Assembly: GCA_905221605.1 (NCBI GenBank)
Contig: CAJNDS010001669.1
Coordinates: 62,001-126,000 of the forward strand
Direction: 5' to 3'
Origin: Symbiodinium natans
Lineage: Eukaryota > Sar > Dinophyceae > Suessiales > Symbiodiniaceae
Length of the DNA stretch: 64,000 bases
The translations under genes and the position numbers were made by a program. The notes beneath the pieces were generated by a model. The model worked only from the letters and a program-made list of their open reading frames with translations, searched no databases and was not told where the DNA came from. The number at the start of each line of letters is the position of its first letter. The first letter of the stretch is position 1. Below, in pieces: positions 41,246-53,078 of the stretch.

Positions 41246-42385
41246 TCGTTGTCAGGGGGTTGTCCTAAACCCTATAAACCCTAAACCCTAAACCCTAGAC
41301 CCTAGACCTCGAGACCTGCACGAACATGGGGCAGTCCAGTCACCTTGTTGTGAGTTGAGAATCAATCTAGGTTGGCCCATCTTTGCGCTCTGACAAAGCT
41401 TTCCCAATCAAAGTTTAGGGTTTTTAGGCTGTAGGCGGGAACACGTAACATGTCCCAAGGGCCTACCTAGGGTACTAACCCACAGGGCAGTTCAGATGTC
41501 GCATGCCCTTACCCCGTACCAGTCACGGCCTGGGGTGGACAACCACGCTGTGAACAAAATTGCATGTGCTGTCGCCTGCAAGTCGTAACGAAACTTGCAG
41601 ATCCTGTGCAGCATTGGTAGAACCTTAACCCTATGAAGCCCTAAAACTCTGAAACCCTGACACCCTATAACCACTAAACTCCAAAACCCTACAGCCCTCA
41701 ACACCGTAAGACCTTAAAATGAAAAAGGGACTTGTGCCTGGATTACTTTGAGGGGACCCGGTCCCCGCTTTCCGCCGTACCCATGGACTAGCAGGCCTTT
41801 TGGGGACTAGGGTTTGGGGTTTAGAGGTGCGGGATACGGCTTCGTTTGCTGAGGTACCGGGCTCCCGGAAAAGAATTCGTGGGGCGATCTACTAACTGGA
41901 TGACGGCGCGCTCGCTGGACCAGCAAAATTGTTTCGGCCACTGGCCGCAAGAGTCGCATGGATGGGTTTAGGGTTTAGGGTTTAGGGTGATTCCCAGGGA
42001 GCCCAATATACCCTGCAACAAGGAATTGCGTTGATCATATCTTACTAACGGTGGGTTCTTGACTCCTAAGCGTACTGAACTCCCTGGGAAGGAATGAGGC
42101 CCAAGTGGCACATTTAGTTGCTGGTCCTTCGTGCTCGCGCGGCTGGAGTGAATCTCCGGGCATCTTTGCCGGACGAAATCGAGAGCGGCTGTTCTTCTCG
42201 AGGAAGACATATGGCAAAGCACAACGTTTTACAAGCAGCAGTAGGGTTTAAGGTTTTGGGTTTAGGGTTAATTCTAGAAGCTGCAAGTATCAAGCATTCC
42301 GCTTGTGCTCTACCACTGATCTGTCGCTCGTCGGTTCTTGTGACGCTATGACGTTCCATCTGCCGCAGCGGAAGGCAGTCATCAA

Positions 42386-42775
42386 ATGGTAGCTAGGCCG
42401 ACCATCCTTCAAAGACGCGCGGCAGAAGCTCGCGTAAGCAAAGTACGCATAAAGTTGGCCGTTTTAAGTGGTGACCGGTACTCCGGCATGCAAGCGTGCC
42501 GTTTTTTTTTTGACACGGCGTGCTGTTCCCGTGGCGTAGCTAGGCGTGGCCCGATTACGTCCGAGAAGAAGTGTCCTGCGATACCTGCTCCGGAATTCGT
42601 GAAATGGGCCATTATCATCCTAAGCCCGGGGACAAGCAAGAAAATAGGTTGCACATTTGAATTCCGCAATCTCGGGGGTTTGCATGGGGATCTAAATAGA
42701 GGTGACGGCCTAGTGGTGGAACAGCCCGAACATACAGAACATGGTTCGACGAAGTTCCACAAGGTTGGTCTTTAA
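42386..42775 (+). CDS. 129-codon open frame in an array-free block
   Basis: The block 41960-42790 is one of the longest without telomere motif. The plus frame reads GDRYSGMQACRFFFDTACCS, PAPEFVKWAIIILSPGTSKK and GLVVEQPEHTEHGSTKFHKV before its stop. A 117-codon minus frame (42409-42762) overlaps and is also open. An 84-codon minus frame lies at 41968-42222. I favour the plus frame as a last exon, without homology support. Confidence 0.4.
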   Translation: MVARPTILQRRAAEARVSKVRIKLAVLSGDRYSGMQACRFFFDTACCSRGVARRGPITSEKKCPAIPAPEFVKWAIIILSPGTSKKIGCTFEFRNLGGLHGDLNRGDGLVVEQPEHTEHGSTKFHKVGL

Positions 42776-43477
42776 TGTGAAAGGAACATCCCTAAGCCCT
42801 AAACCCAAACCCTAAACCCTAAACCCTACTTAAACGGAGAGGAGGGCGCGACCGGCCTCCAGTCTTCAACCATCCTTAGGCCGCCACCTCTATGTAGGCC
42901 CTGCTAGCACTTTCCAGGCATTCGGAAGAACAAGCAAGCATCAGCACAGGGTTGCGGCTTCGGGTTTAGGGCAGATACTTCCCCCTAAACCGTCAACCCC
43001 AAACCCGATGGGATGTGAGGTTTAGGACCAGTCACTTCGAAAAGCCCGGAAAAAATGTACATTTGAGCTTCCTGCTCAGCTGTTGCAAAACAGCCTCAGA
43101 GATGCGCTCCGGGACATACTGGGCTGTCCAGCTAGTTAAGAACATTAATTCGGGTTTAGGGTTCTGGGTTTTGGGTTTAGGTTTCAGGGAACTAACAAGG
43201 GAACCTCGACACTAAGAAAATGGACAACAAGCATTAGCCCAATCAACGGGGCCATGTTTGGTCATTCCCTCGTGTTTCGTTTTTGCCGGCTTGCCAGGTT
43301 TAGGGTTGCTTCAGCGTTTAACCATGAGCCCTAAACCCTAATTAGGGTAGGGTTTTGGTTAAGGGCGGTTGGGTTCTCACGATAGGGGCCCGAAACCGGG
43401 CCCAAAAGCAGAATAAACCCAAGGATTCGACAAGCATGGTCTTCCAGAATATCCCTGACAGGGGACCTTATACCCCA

Positions 43478-43862
43478 ATAGTAACCTAGGGTTTAGGGTT
43501 TAGGGTTTAGGGCTACTAGACCCAGGAGTAACTTAGGAATAAAAAGGGTGCCCAATGTTTGGTTTTCAGGGGATTACAAGGGAACCCCAACCCTATAAAA
43601 AGGAAATAAGGGCCTCCTCCGGGGCCGAGAATCCTAATGCTTATGTGACGATGTTAGGGTTTAGGGTTTAGGGTGAAACTCGGAGCCTAAAGCAAACCGT
43701 GTGCAAACTTTCAAGCTTCTCTTTCAAAGGATCTGAGTACTCAAGCCTTTGGCCTACATGTGGGGGGTTTGACCCCAAATATAGATCCCCCAAACAGTAG
43801 GATTCCCTTTGTATAAGGACCCCAAATATGGTACCCCCCCCGCCGCCAAAAACCCCTAAACC
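43478..43862. mobile_element. Family G element followed by family K element
   Basis: Family G at 43478-43625: CTACTAGACCCAGGAGTAAC, AGGAATAAAAAGGGTGCCC, AAGGAAATAAGGGCCTCC. Family K at 43763-43862: GGGGGTTTGACCCCAAATAT with ATAAGGACCCCAAATATGG. The G copy and the one at 49013 share the same (TTTAGGG)3 stretch at the same internal position. Confidence 0.7.
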
Positions 43863-44689
43863 CCACACCCTAAACCCTAAACCCTAATCGGAAACCCCCA
43901 CCTGTTCAAAGGGCGAGGATGTAAAGTTTTGGGTATAGAGAGCATCCACGGCATTGCATTCAGGCGACAACAAAAAAGACAGGGCTTAGGGTTAAGGGTT
44001 ACCCTAAACCCTAAACCCTAAACCCTAAACCCTAAACCCTAAACCGCCCCAAGCCCTAGAGCTTGCTGAGACTGAGCCTCCGGCTGTTTAAAATATGCAG
44101 CAGGTCTGCCTTCCCGACAGGATCCAGCTTCACAAATTAGGCTTAGGGACTTAGGGGTTTAGGGTTTGGAGCTAGGGTTTAGGGTTTAGGGTTCAGGGTT
44201 CAGGGGTTAGGGTATAGGGTTTGGGGTTTAGGGTTTAGGGTCTAGGGTTTAGGTTCTTTTGGGATGAAGGGTTTTAGGGTTTTTGGGTTTTAAGACAGGA
44301 TCCAGTTTACCTGCGGTTCGTTGGTAGGGTTGAACTTTTGGGTGGAAGGGGCTTAGGGTTTAGGATTTAGGGTTTAGGGTTTAGGGTTTAGGGTTTAGGC
44401 CCAAAACCCTAAACCCGAAAGACTAGGGCTTTGGGTCAAGGTACAGCCTCTTTCTTGCGCATGGGGGTAAGAACAGGAACTGGCACGCCTCGCTCAGCTC
44501 TGAGACCCTAAGCTCAAGAACCCTAACAACCTTATTTAGACCAGCACTGAACCCTTAAAGCTCTAAGACCCTTCAGGGTTCTGGGTTTAACGTTCAACCC
44601 TAAAACCCTATAACCCTAGAGGCCTTTGTCGTGGAGGGCGGCACCGACGTGGCTCAGCCGCCTGCCGAAAGATGCGCTTTGCATGTCTC

Positions 44690-44800
44690 CAGTCTTATTC
44701 AATGCTTACTTCTTCAGTAACCAAGGGGAAAAATGTTAAACTTACCTTTTCCCATGAAAAAAAGGAAACCCAAAAAGGTTTCAAGTTCAACTATTGGCTA
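44690..44800 (+). pseudogene. Diverged copy of the 24.0 kb exon tail
   Basis: AATGCTTACTTCTTCAGTAA, CCAAGGGGAAAAATGTTAAAC and CAAGTTCAACTA align in order with 24030-24125. The frame is broken by stops here. Either a decayed duplicate or part of a larger element that includes family J, since a J copy lies 210 bp downstream here and directly upstream there. Confidence 0.5.
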
Positions 44801-44924
44801 AGTGAGAAGGTGTAGGGCTTGTGGGTTTTGGGTTTACGGGTTAAAGGGTTTTGAGTTTAGGGCTTAGGGGCCTTGAAAGTAGTACGGGTGGTGGTGAGAC
44901 ATGTAAGCTACATGGTTGTAACTA

Positions 44925-45152
44925 CTATTTGCCCAAGTACCCCAAACAATACCTGATAAGGAAGCGTGTTTTTTTTGTGGTTCCTAAGCAAATAGTAGGT
45001 AGTTGAGAACCCTGGTGGCCCAGAAACCATGTTACAATAAGGGCACCCTTTTTTGGGGTTGGCTACTTTACCCTAAACCCTAAACCCTAAACCCTAAACC
45101 AGGGAACCTTGAACCCAACAAAAGGGCCAAAGGGTACCACTGGGCTACCAAG
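44925..45152. mobile_element. Family P-like element then family J element
   Basis: P-like: AACTACTATTTGC against GCAAATAGTAGGTAGTT (44925-45008). J: GGTGGCCCAGAAACCAT to ACCACTGGGCTACCAAG (45012-45152), interrupted by four CCCTAAA units. Confidence 0.75.
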
Positions 45153-45732
45153 CCTTTATATAAGGGACCTGATAAGGGTTATTTAGGGGCTATTGGGGGG
45201 CTATATGTAGGGATGATAGAGCTAGAATTCCTTACTACGAATCCCTAAACCCTAAACCCTAAACCCTAAACCCTAAACCCTAAACCCTGAACTAATATCG
45301 GCAACTTGAGAACAAGAACCAAACAGAAGGCTCAGCTTCGTCGAAGCAGTGCCTCCCATCAGCTCTGAAGGTGGCGCAGCACCAACGCCCAAACTGCTGC
45401 CGATGTTATGGCGGCAAGAAGCCCTCAACCCTAAACCCCGGTTTAGGGTTGAGGGTTTAGGGTCTTAAACCATAAACCCTAACCCCTAAACCCTGTTTAG
45501 GGTTTAGTTTAGGGCCTTGCGCTTAGGGCTTTGTCCCCGAGGGCAGCTAAGGATTTCCGGCTGCCATGGCCTGAGCACCGTACAGGACCCAGGTCGGCAC
45601 ACTGACATCGGCCGGGCGCCCGCCTCACAAGCCCCGGCATCCTCTCCAGGCTAAGGCCGGGAACTGAAGCGCGGTCACAGCCGCAGGGGCAGAGGCACAC
45701 ACGGGCATGGTCCCCAGGCCTGTCTGCTATAC

Positions 45733-45788
45733 CCTCGCATAACAGGCAAGAGCCATCAGAGGAGGCGACCGGCAAGCGCAAACGAAGT
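45733..45788 (-). CDS. Candidate exon with good splice edges and a CxxC
   Basis: Strong acceptor (pyrimidine-rich, CTTTTCAG|) and donor GAGG|GTATAG bracket 18 codons ending SSDGSCLLCE. The same frame continues open to 45509 with more cysteines (VCLCPCGCDRA), so the exon may be longer and zinc-binding is conceivable. No RING or other spacing fits well. Confidence 0.38.
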
Positions 45789-45789
45789 C

Positions 45790-45919
45790 TGAAAAGAAAT
45801 CAGCTCAAGGTGCAGCCTGAGCACCTCACGAGGGCGGGCGTGTGGCAAGCTCCCCGTGCTGAAAAAGCCCGCATTGACGGCCAGAAAAGACCACAGCTGC
45901 GCTCCGCAACGGAAGCTCT

Positions 45920-45955
<36 letters not shown>

Positions 45956-46939
45956 TCATCATGGAAGCTCGTTTGGGGGGCCAAGGGGCAATGTAGAAAC
46001 AGTAAAGTTCTATAGGATATGTAGGGCAAGAAAGGGCTCATACTTTAAACCCCACTTAAAATTACCCAGGGTCTTATCATTCTGGCAGGCCTGGGCCTTG
46101 GGCTCCACGTTCATCTCCCGAACTGTCCTAGGCAGGTTCAACTGGAAGGGTTAGGGTTTATAGGGTATAGGTTATAGGGTTTAGGGTATAGGGTTTAGGG
46201 CTGCTCAGGGTTTAGGGTTCACATCCCTCTACTACTAGGGATCCGGACTTCGAGTTTAGGGTTCACAGGGTTGAGAAAAACATCCCCCCCCCCCCCCACC
46301 CCCGCCGGGCCCCCCAAAGGGTTTAGGGTTTAGGGTTTAGGGTTTAGGGTTTAGGGTCAAAGCTCCCAAGAGTTGCAGAACTCCCCTTGTCAAAAGTAGA
46401 TACATCTAGGGTATCAGGCACTCCCCGATCCCCCGAACCCTAAACCCTAAACCCAAAACCCCAAGCCCTAAACCTTAACTGCGGCTGGAGCGCCGCATTG
46501 ACATGACAGCTTCTGCCTCAGTTGAAGGCCGCAGGGTTTGGAGGTTTAAGCGTCGTCTCTTCCGACTCTTTCCTAAACCCTCAACCCTCAACCCTAAACC
46601 CTAAACCATAAACTAGCTAGCATGAAGAGGGGATCTTCTGCTAAAGCCCAAGTGTCGGCGGCGACTTCAAGAGAGCGGCCAGCCTGCGGGTTAGGTTTGG
46701 GGTTTGGGGTTTCGGGTTTCGGGTTGTATGATGGGTGTTACCACTATATAGATGACGAAGGTAAGTGTTTAGTGTGAACGTCACTCTACTTGTGTTTACT
46801 TACGAAATCCCCGAATCTACAAGTACACACCCTTAACTCTAGACCCTAATGGGCCTTAAGGCCAATAACCCAAAACCCCTAATCTCTAAGCTTCTAGGGT
46901 GTAGGGTTTAGCGGCCCTGCACCCGAAACCCTAAAGCCC

Positions 46940-46973
<34 letters not shown>

Positions 46974-47210
46974 GCCTAAACCCTAAACCCTGAACCCTAA
47001 ACCATAAACCCTAAAGTCCTGCTGAGGGCTCGCTACCAACAGTTGAGAGCCCGAAGCTGTCCGAGCTTCGCGAGCGACCGAAGAGCACTGAACGTGCAGC
47101 CCAAGACAATTGCCGGTGCACCCCGGCCCCCAACAGAATTGCCGGTGCACCCTGGTCCCCCCAAAAAAAGCCGGTGCACCCTCCCCCCCCCCCCGGCCGC
47201 CCCCCCCCCC
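45790..47210. other. Mixed region with CA run, C-runs and short arrays
   Basis: CA microsatellite at 45923-45952, C-runs at about 46286 and 46941-46969 (29 C), arrays at 46319-46355 and 46975-47015. Three copies of GCCGGTGCACCC at 47110-47180 form a small tandem repeat. Confidence 0.7.
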
Positions 47211-47214
47211 CCCC

Positions 47215-47465
47215 CCTCTTCCGGTTTTGGGCTTTTTGAGAGCCTTTTGGGGCTTGTTAGACCATTTCTGATCCTTTCTGAGCTTCTCCCATGAGCCTTT
47301 TTTGGATTTCTCCGAGACCATTGTCTGGACCTTTTGGGCTTCTCCCAAACCAGCTTCTTCCTAACCAGTTCTGAGCTTTTCGGGACCATTTCTGAGCTTT
47401 TTGAGCTTGTCCCCAGACCGTTTCCGAGCTTTTTCGGCTTCTCGCAAGCCATTTCTGAACCTCTT
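47215..47465. repeat. Minisatellite with GAGCTTTT / GGACCATTTCTGAGC units
   Basis: Units of roughly 25-45 bp combine ACCATTTCTGAGC, GGCTTCTCCC and GAGCTTTTTCGG. It makes long lysine/serine-rich minus-strand frames (up to 139 codons) that look like repeat artefacts. A separate tandem duplication follows at 47490-47640 with GGTCGAGGGGCAGCGGTACC in both copies. Confidence 0.75.
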
Positions 47466-49012
47466 CACACTAAACTGAAATCGAAATAAGCACGTCGGGA
47501 CGCTGGCCCGGTCGAGGGGCAGCGGTACCCCTGCAGTAACCCCAAACCGGTTTATGTCGTGACGAGGGATGCAAACGGTCGGGGCGCTGGCCTGGTCGAG
47601 GGGCAGCGGTACCCCTACGGTAACCCAAACCAATATGTGAGACAAAGAAAGCACGCCCGATTTTCATGAAGGGCTACCCCCACCACCTTTTCACAGCTTA
47701 GTATTGGCGAAGGGAGCGCTGCCGAACTCCATCTCTTTGCAGCGAGGCTCAAATCGGGACAGTGCTGAAACAGCGTGCGCAGTGGTACTGCATGCCCCCG
47801 GCTGGAAAAAACAAAATTAGACTTTAGGAAGTAAACCCTAAAAATAAATATGCCGGGTGGCTTGGGGTGGGCTTAGAGCCACGGGATGTTGCCAGCGACC
47901 CAGGCAGACAGGCCGTTTGGAAAAAGTAAGGTGAGGCCCCGGAGCCCAGCGAGCAACCCAGAACGTTGCACACCCTAAACCCTAAACCCTAAACCCTAAA
48001 CCCAAAACCCAAAACCCAAAAACCCTAAACCCTAAACCCAAAACCCTAAACCCTCAACCAGAACTAGGGAACCGGTGCTCTTATGGGCGGCCGCCTCAGC
48101 GCTGAGACGCTGACGCCTCAGGCGGCCAGACTCGCCCTGTTCGCCTTGCCAGCTCAGAACCCCAAGAGGGCTTTAGTGCTTAGGGTGTAGGGTTTCGGGT
48201 TTAGGGTTTAGGGTTCAGGTGTGCTACGTGCTCCACGCCACCCCGCGGGACGTGTAATGGCGTGCATCAAGGTTGCCTCCATACCCTCCACCAAATCTAT
48301 GACACTAAACCCTAAACCCTAAACCCTAGACCCTAAGCCCTAAACCCCAAACCCTACACTCAGTAGGGGCTTCATATGTGCAGTTCTCTAGATTCGGGTT
48401 ACGGCACCCTCAGAAGAAGGACCACAAAAAGGACCCCAATTTAGAGCACCACCCCAGACCCCAAACCCCAAACCCAAAACCCTAACCCTAAACCCTACCC
48501 CTAAACCCTAATGCAGAGAACTACACATATACTTGTTGTGGCTACTCTCTGTTGAATGAAGCGGTATCAGGCTTTCTGGGAAATCACAGCTTCCGTAGGT
48601 TCCGAGGTGTCGCAACGACGTATGGGTCACTTCTCTCCAATTTTGGGTACCCGTTCAGGTAGGGTTTAGTCGCCCTAAACCCTAAACCCTAAACCTAGGT
48701 TCATCGTTTAGGCGATTCGAGAACTGTCAAGTCAGGGCTTTAGGGTTTGGGTTTGGGGCTGAGGGCTTGGGGCTTTCAGGGCTTAGGATTTAGGTTTTAG
48801 GGTTGAAGGTTAGCGTCCTGGACGTCTGAATCTGGTCAATGCTGGGCACATGAAACTCACAGGCTCTGATGTCGTCGACTTGCCACAAAGACCGTGCAAA
48901 CCCAACAGACCTGAAACCCTAAACCCTTGCCCTGCGCCCCAAACCCTAAACCCTAAACCCTAGACCCTCCTAACCCTTACATTAAGCAACTCCCAAACCC
49001 TAAAAGCCTAGA

Positions 49013-49176
49013 CCCAGGAGTAAGTAACCTAGGGTTTAGGGTTTAGGGTTTAGGGCTACTAGACCCAGGAGTAACCTAGGAATAAAAAGGGTGCCCTTTT
49101 GGGTGTTAAGGGGATTACAAGGACACCTAAACCCCAAAGAAAGGAAATAAGGGTCTACTCCGGGTCCTAGTAGCCC
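49013..49176. mobile_element. Family G element with duplicated end around (TTTAGGG)3
   Basis: AGACCCAGGAGTAAGTAACC, three TTTAGGG units, then CTACTAGACCCAGGAGTAAC and the usual body to TACTCCGGGTCCTAGTAG. The end is present twice around the array. Confidence 0.75.
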
Positions 49177-49449
49177 TAAACCCTAAACCCTAAACCCTAA
49201 ACCCTAAACCCTAAACCCTAAACCCTAAACCCTAAACCTGAAAAGTTTTCCTGCCCAGCAGCTGGGAATTGAGCAGCATGAGCTGGTGGCGGACATAGGA
49301 CTCTCGAGGTCGCCTTGACAAACCCTGGTGGTCCTAAACCCTAGACCCTTAAACCCTAAAACTTAGGGTTTTAGGGTTTGATGCTTAAGAGGTGTAAGAG
49401 CTACAAGGCTTGGACCGACGTTATAACCAGGGAGCCAGTTGGAGCACTA

Positions 49450-49533
49450 GGCAAACAATTTTTGCCTCTCCCCCCTATTGTAATTCCTATTAAGGACTGG
49501 TAATATAAGGGGGAACATCCCAATTCATAACAG
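49450..49533. mobile_element. Family B partial element
   Basis: Keeps the right half: ATTCCTATTAAGGACTGGTA and GGGGGAACATCCCAA. Left end absent. Confidence 0.65.
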
Positions 49534-50457
49534 CAACCCACCCTAGTTCATTCGTGTTCTCACACGTCACGAAGCCAAGCCTCGCCCCAGCCCCGTACGG
49601 ATACCATGAAGCTAAGAACCCATAACGCCTAAACAGAAGCCGAGCCTCCCCCCCCCCCCCCCCCCCTCCCCCTGCCGCCGTCCGAATCCCCCCCACCCCA
49701 AAAACGCACAGCCGCACACACGCACACAAACCAACACACAAACAAATATGGACAAAAACCACAAAGGGCAAAGTCCTGCCGACCGGGGTCGCGACTCATG
49801 ATGCTGCGGGCCTGAGCAACACGCTGCGTGCATTTGCTGAACCGTGTATTCGGATCTCGACAATGCCGGGTTTAGGGTTTAGGGCCTTTAGGGCTTTTAA
49901 CCTCATTTCGTGGTAGGCTGGGGAATTCATCAGGACGGGGCAGGGGAAATGTCAAACATGCCGAGCAGCACAAACAACCCTACTCGGAGGTCCATCGGTA
50001 GGTTTTTTGTGGGTCTAAGTATGATAACCCGACTTCTACTGGAACTCAATTTATAACCACTCATGAACCAGAAAGTAGTAGCCCTACACCCTACACCCTA
50101 CGCCCTAAACCCTGAACCCTACACCCTTAACCCATGAATTTCAGGCGGGCGTCAGACGTTGGCTCACGCTTCCCCTCTATTGCTCGGTGGGGCCACACCG
50201 CTCTCTCAAGAGTCATGCAGCCTTGAGCCGATACACAAGGCGGTTTAGGGTTTAGGGTTTAGGGTTTAGACGGCTTAGAGGGTTTAGGGGGTTTAGGGTT
50301 AGAGGGTAGAGGGTTTGAAGTTTAGGGTTTAGCGGGTTTAAAGGGTTTAAAGGGTTTAGAGGGTTTAGAGGGTTTAGGGTTTGGGGGGGTTGGGGTTTAG
50401 GGACAAGCAAGAACCAGGCAAAGGATGAGTTTCTACTTGCATTTCTTGGTAAGCTAT

Positions 50458-50590
50458 AGGGTTCTTAAGGGAGGGGGGGTTCAAGCAAGGTTCCCAACTA
50501 TTCCCTACTACTCCCTAAGGCTCCCTAAGCTTCCCTAAGGTTCCCGAGGTACTTTCCCCCCTTGACCCCCCCCCCCCCCTTCAGAACCCC
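50458..50590. mobile_element. Family I foldback element
   Basis: GGGTTCTTAAGGGAGGGGGG to CCCCCCTTCAGAACCCC with CTACTCCCTAAGGCTCCC inside. Confidence 0.8.
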
Positions 50591-51842
50591 ACAAGTGAAT
50601 GTATGCAGGGTTCCTTCAAAAACAAGTTTGGATTTAGGGTTTTAGGGTTTAGGGGTGTGTATATTGGATGTGAATTTGCGAATACTCATATTAAAAAAAA
50701 CTACTTCAGATGGGCAGTTCTCTAACATCCTGTTTGGGTCCTTCTTGTAAGGATGCCGAGATATCTGTACGACCCCAATTAAGAACTACCCCTCTGCCTA
50801 CACGCCTCAAGTCAGCAACAAGAGAGCGTTCGCATCGCCAACAAAGTTGCCCTAAACTACCTTAAACCCTAAACCCTAAACCCTAAAACCTGAACCCCAA
50901 ACCCTTCGAGTTTGCGAGCCGCAGATACCCTCGTCACCAAAACAAGCAACTAGACTAGACCCAAACCCCTGAACTAAACCCCTACTTTGGAGTAGGCCCT
51001 GGAAACAAGTATATACTCCTCAGGTATAAGTCGCTACAATAGGAACCCAGAACCAACAAAAGTATTAAAGTATAGTACTCCAAAACCCTAAACCCTATGC
51101 CCTAAACCCTATACCCAGAAACAGTCAAGACGGAGAATCATGAGCCTGCTCTGCATCCCAGTCGACCTGACAGGCCACCTCCCAATACAGAGAGGTTCAG
51201 GGTTTAGGGTTTAGGGTTTGGGGTTTAGGGTTTAGGGTTTAGGGGTATTTAAGCATCCAGGTCCGAAACCCTGAACCCGAAACCCTATACCTTTTAAGCC
51301 CTCAACACCCAAACCACCTCGGGTTTCAAGTTGAGGGTCGGTCGTTAAGATTTAGGGGAGCACGGTTTGGATTGTAGCAGTGTTAGGGTTGCGGGTTTGG
51401 ATGCTAGGCGCCCAGTGTCCACATTATTCTGGTGCCCCCCCCCCCCCCCCCCCCACCCTAAAGCGGTTTAGGGCGTAGGGCATTCGGATTTCCAGATTTC
51501 GGTGTCCAGGAATTCCCACCATCGTCTTGGGGCTCGGCGGTTTCTCACATCTCGAGAACTTGCACTAAGGGCTTAGGGTTCAGGGTCCAGGTTTTAGGGT
51601 TACTGCGCTCAACCCTAATATATCCGTCTTTTCCTTTGCGAGTTTAGTGTATCACCCTGGCACTGATGATCAATCGCGATTTTGGTGATGGAAATCCCGG
51701 GAGCACAGGGTTTGGGGTTTACCTAGGGCCTCGGGTTTAGGGTGCACACCACCAGCAGCTCTCAACCTTGAACAAAACCTACAATCATGGACACACGCCC
51801 GCCGAAAATGAGGTGGGTTTACCAGTTCAGGGTTCAGGGTGT

Positions 51843-51950
51843 GTACTTGGAAGTGGAAACTTAGAAGTAGAAGTATCCTGAGTAGGGCTATAAGTATAGT
51901 TGCCATACGTGAAATCCTACTTACAACTACTCATGGACCTCCAAGTAGGG
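51843..51950. mobile_element. Family A foldback element
   Basis: TACTTGGAAGTGGAAACTTA to CTCATGGACCTCCAAGTAG, inner AGTAGGGCTATAAGTATAGT. Two more diverged copies lie at 49982-50072 and 53079-53245. Confidence 0.75.
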
Positions 51951-52088
51951 TTCTGGTAGAGGTGGACAGGGGATTCTTAGACCCGCGTGCCTCAGCCTGT
52001 AGCGGAAGGTAGTGTGCCTGGGAGAAAAATAGGGTTGGGGCCCATGAGTTTAGGGTTTAGGGTTTAGGGTTTAGGGTTTAGGGGTTAC

Positions 52089-52459
52089 GAGTTGCTGGGC
52101 AAACCAGTCTAGGACCAGGCGTATCCAGCAGAAGAAAAACCGAGAGACTAGATGCTGCAGTCAGAGCAATGAATTGGGATGTTGCCCCTTATACTAACAG
52201 TCCTTAATAGGGAATATATAGTACCCCCCTATTGTATTCCCTATTAAGCAGCTGTTAGCATCAGGAGGAACATCCCAATCAATGAAGACTTTCGTTCGTA
52301 GGCGCTTCCCTCGTCTGAGGTCGGTCTGAGGTCTGCCCGTGAACAACGGAGCAGCCCACAATGGCTGGCCAATCCGGCACATGCCTTTCGCTTGCGGGGC
52401 TTGAAACGAGGTCCCCCTTTGTACCAGGCTTATCCACCACTTGCTTAAGAAGCCCCCCC

Positions 52460-52490
<31 letters not shown>

Positions 52491-52658
52491 AGGAGAACAT
52501 CCTTCCGTGTAAGGGCAAGATAGGGCCAGGGATGATTACCTGTTCTTTGTTGGGGGTTCTTAAGCAAGTAGTAGCTTCTGCCAAACCCTCACTCCACAAA
52601 GAGAAGCTGTACACAAAACACTTGAAGTCACAGCCCAGGACTCTGGTGCTGTCCTCAT
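52089..52658 (-). CDS. Gene 9: partial, three exons joined across families P and B
   Basis: Exon 52576-52658 (TRVLGCDFKCFVYSFSLWSE) ends GCAGAA|GC; exon 52272-52439 is a 56-codon block (SFQAPQAKGMCRIGQPLWAA, LRRGKRLRTKVFIDWD) ending GAT|GTTCC inside the family B TIR; exon 52089-52154 reads HLVSRFFFCWIRLVLDWFAQ with donor CTC|GTAACC. After the first exon's 2-nt start all joins are phase 0. The third exon could be a membrane helix. The first intron is a family P element with C28-A11, with a GC donor. The long middle exon is the strongest evidence. Product unknown; ends not found. Confidence 0.47.
52155..52271 (-). mobile_element. Family B element within a predicted intron
   Basis: Near-perfect foldback TTGGGATGTTGCCCCTTATA to GAGGAACATCCCAAT. 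On the minus strand the donor GTTCC lies seven bases inside the TIR and the acceptor CTGCAG| lies 18 bases beyond the other end. Confidence 0.85.
52433..52578. mobile_element. Family P foldback element with C28-A11 tract
   Basis: CCACTTGCTTAAGAAG at the left and GGGTTCTTAAGCAAGTAGTAG at the right. Interior homopolymers at 52453-52491. Relatives at 44925 and 55200-55310. Confidence 0.75.
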
Positions 52659-53078
52659 CTTCAGACAAGATAAAAACACAGCTGCAAACACCGGCTTGGG
52701 GTTTAGGGTTTAGGGTTTGGGGATTGGAGTTTGGGGTTTGGGGTTTAGGGTTTGGGGTTTGGGGTTTGGGGTTTGGGGTTTAGGGTTTAGGGTTTAGGGG
52801 TGTTTACGATGCTGGGTCCAGCGCCGAAGAGGCTGAAGGCGACGGTATCATAAGGTTTATGTTCAGGGCTTTCGTAGCACGGGCCTTTAATGTGCGAGCG
52901 CTTACTGCTCATGTACCCTGTAAAGCCCAAGGCACATAATTCGGAGCCTCAAGGTATGGAACCACACGAAGGAGCCGCGTAATCACCCGAATTCAAAACG
53001 TAGCACAAGGTCTTTGCCACCCACTCACATTCCAAAAACCCTCAGTTGCCTGCCGTCTGCAGCTCTCAAGCAAGAAGC

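Noticed and set aside
47033..47452. 139-codon minus frame rich in K, S and G
   Set aside because: Runs through a minisatellite and C-runs; the regular PKK/SSE pattern follows the DNA repeat.
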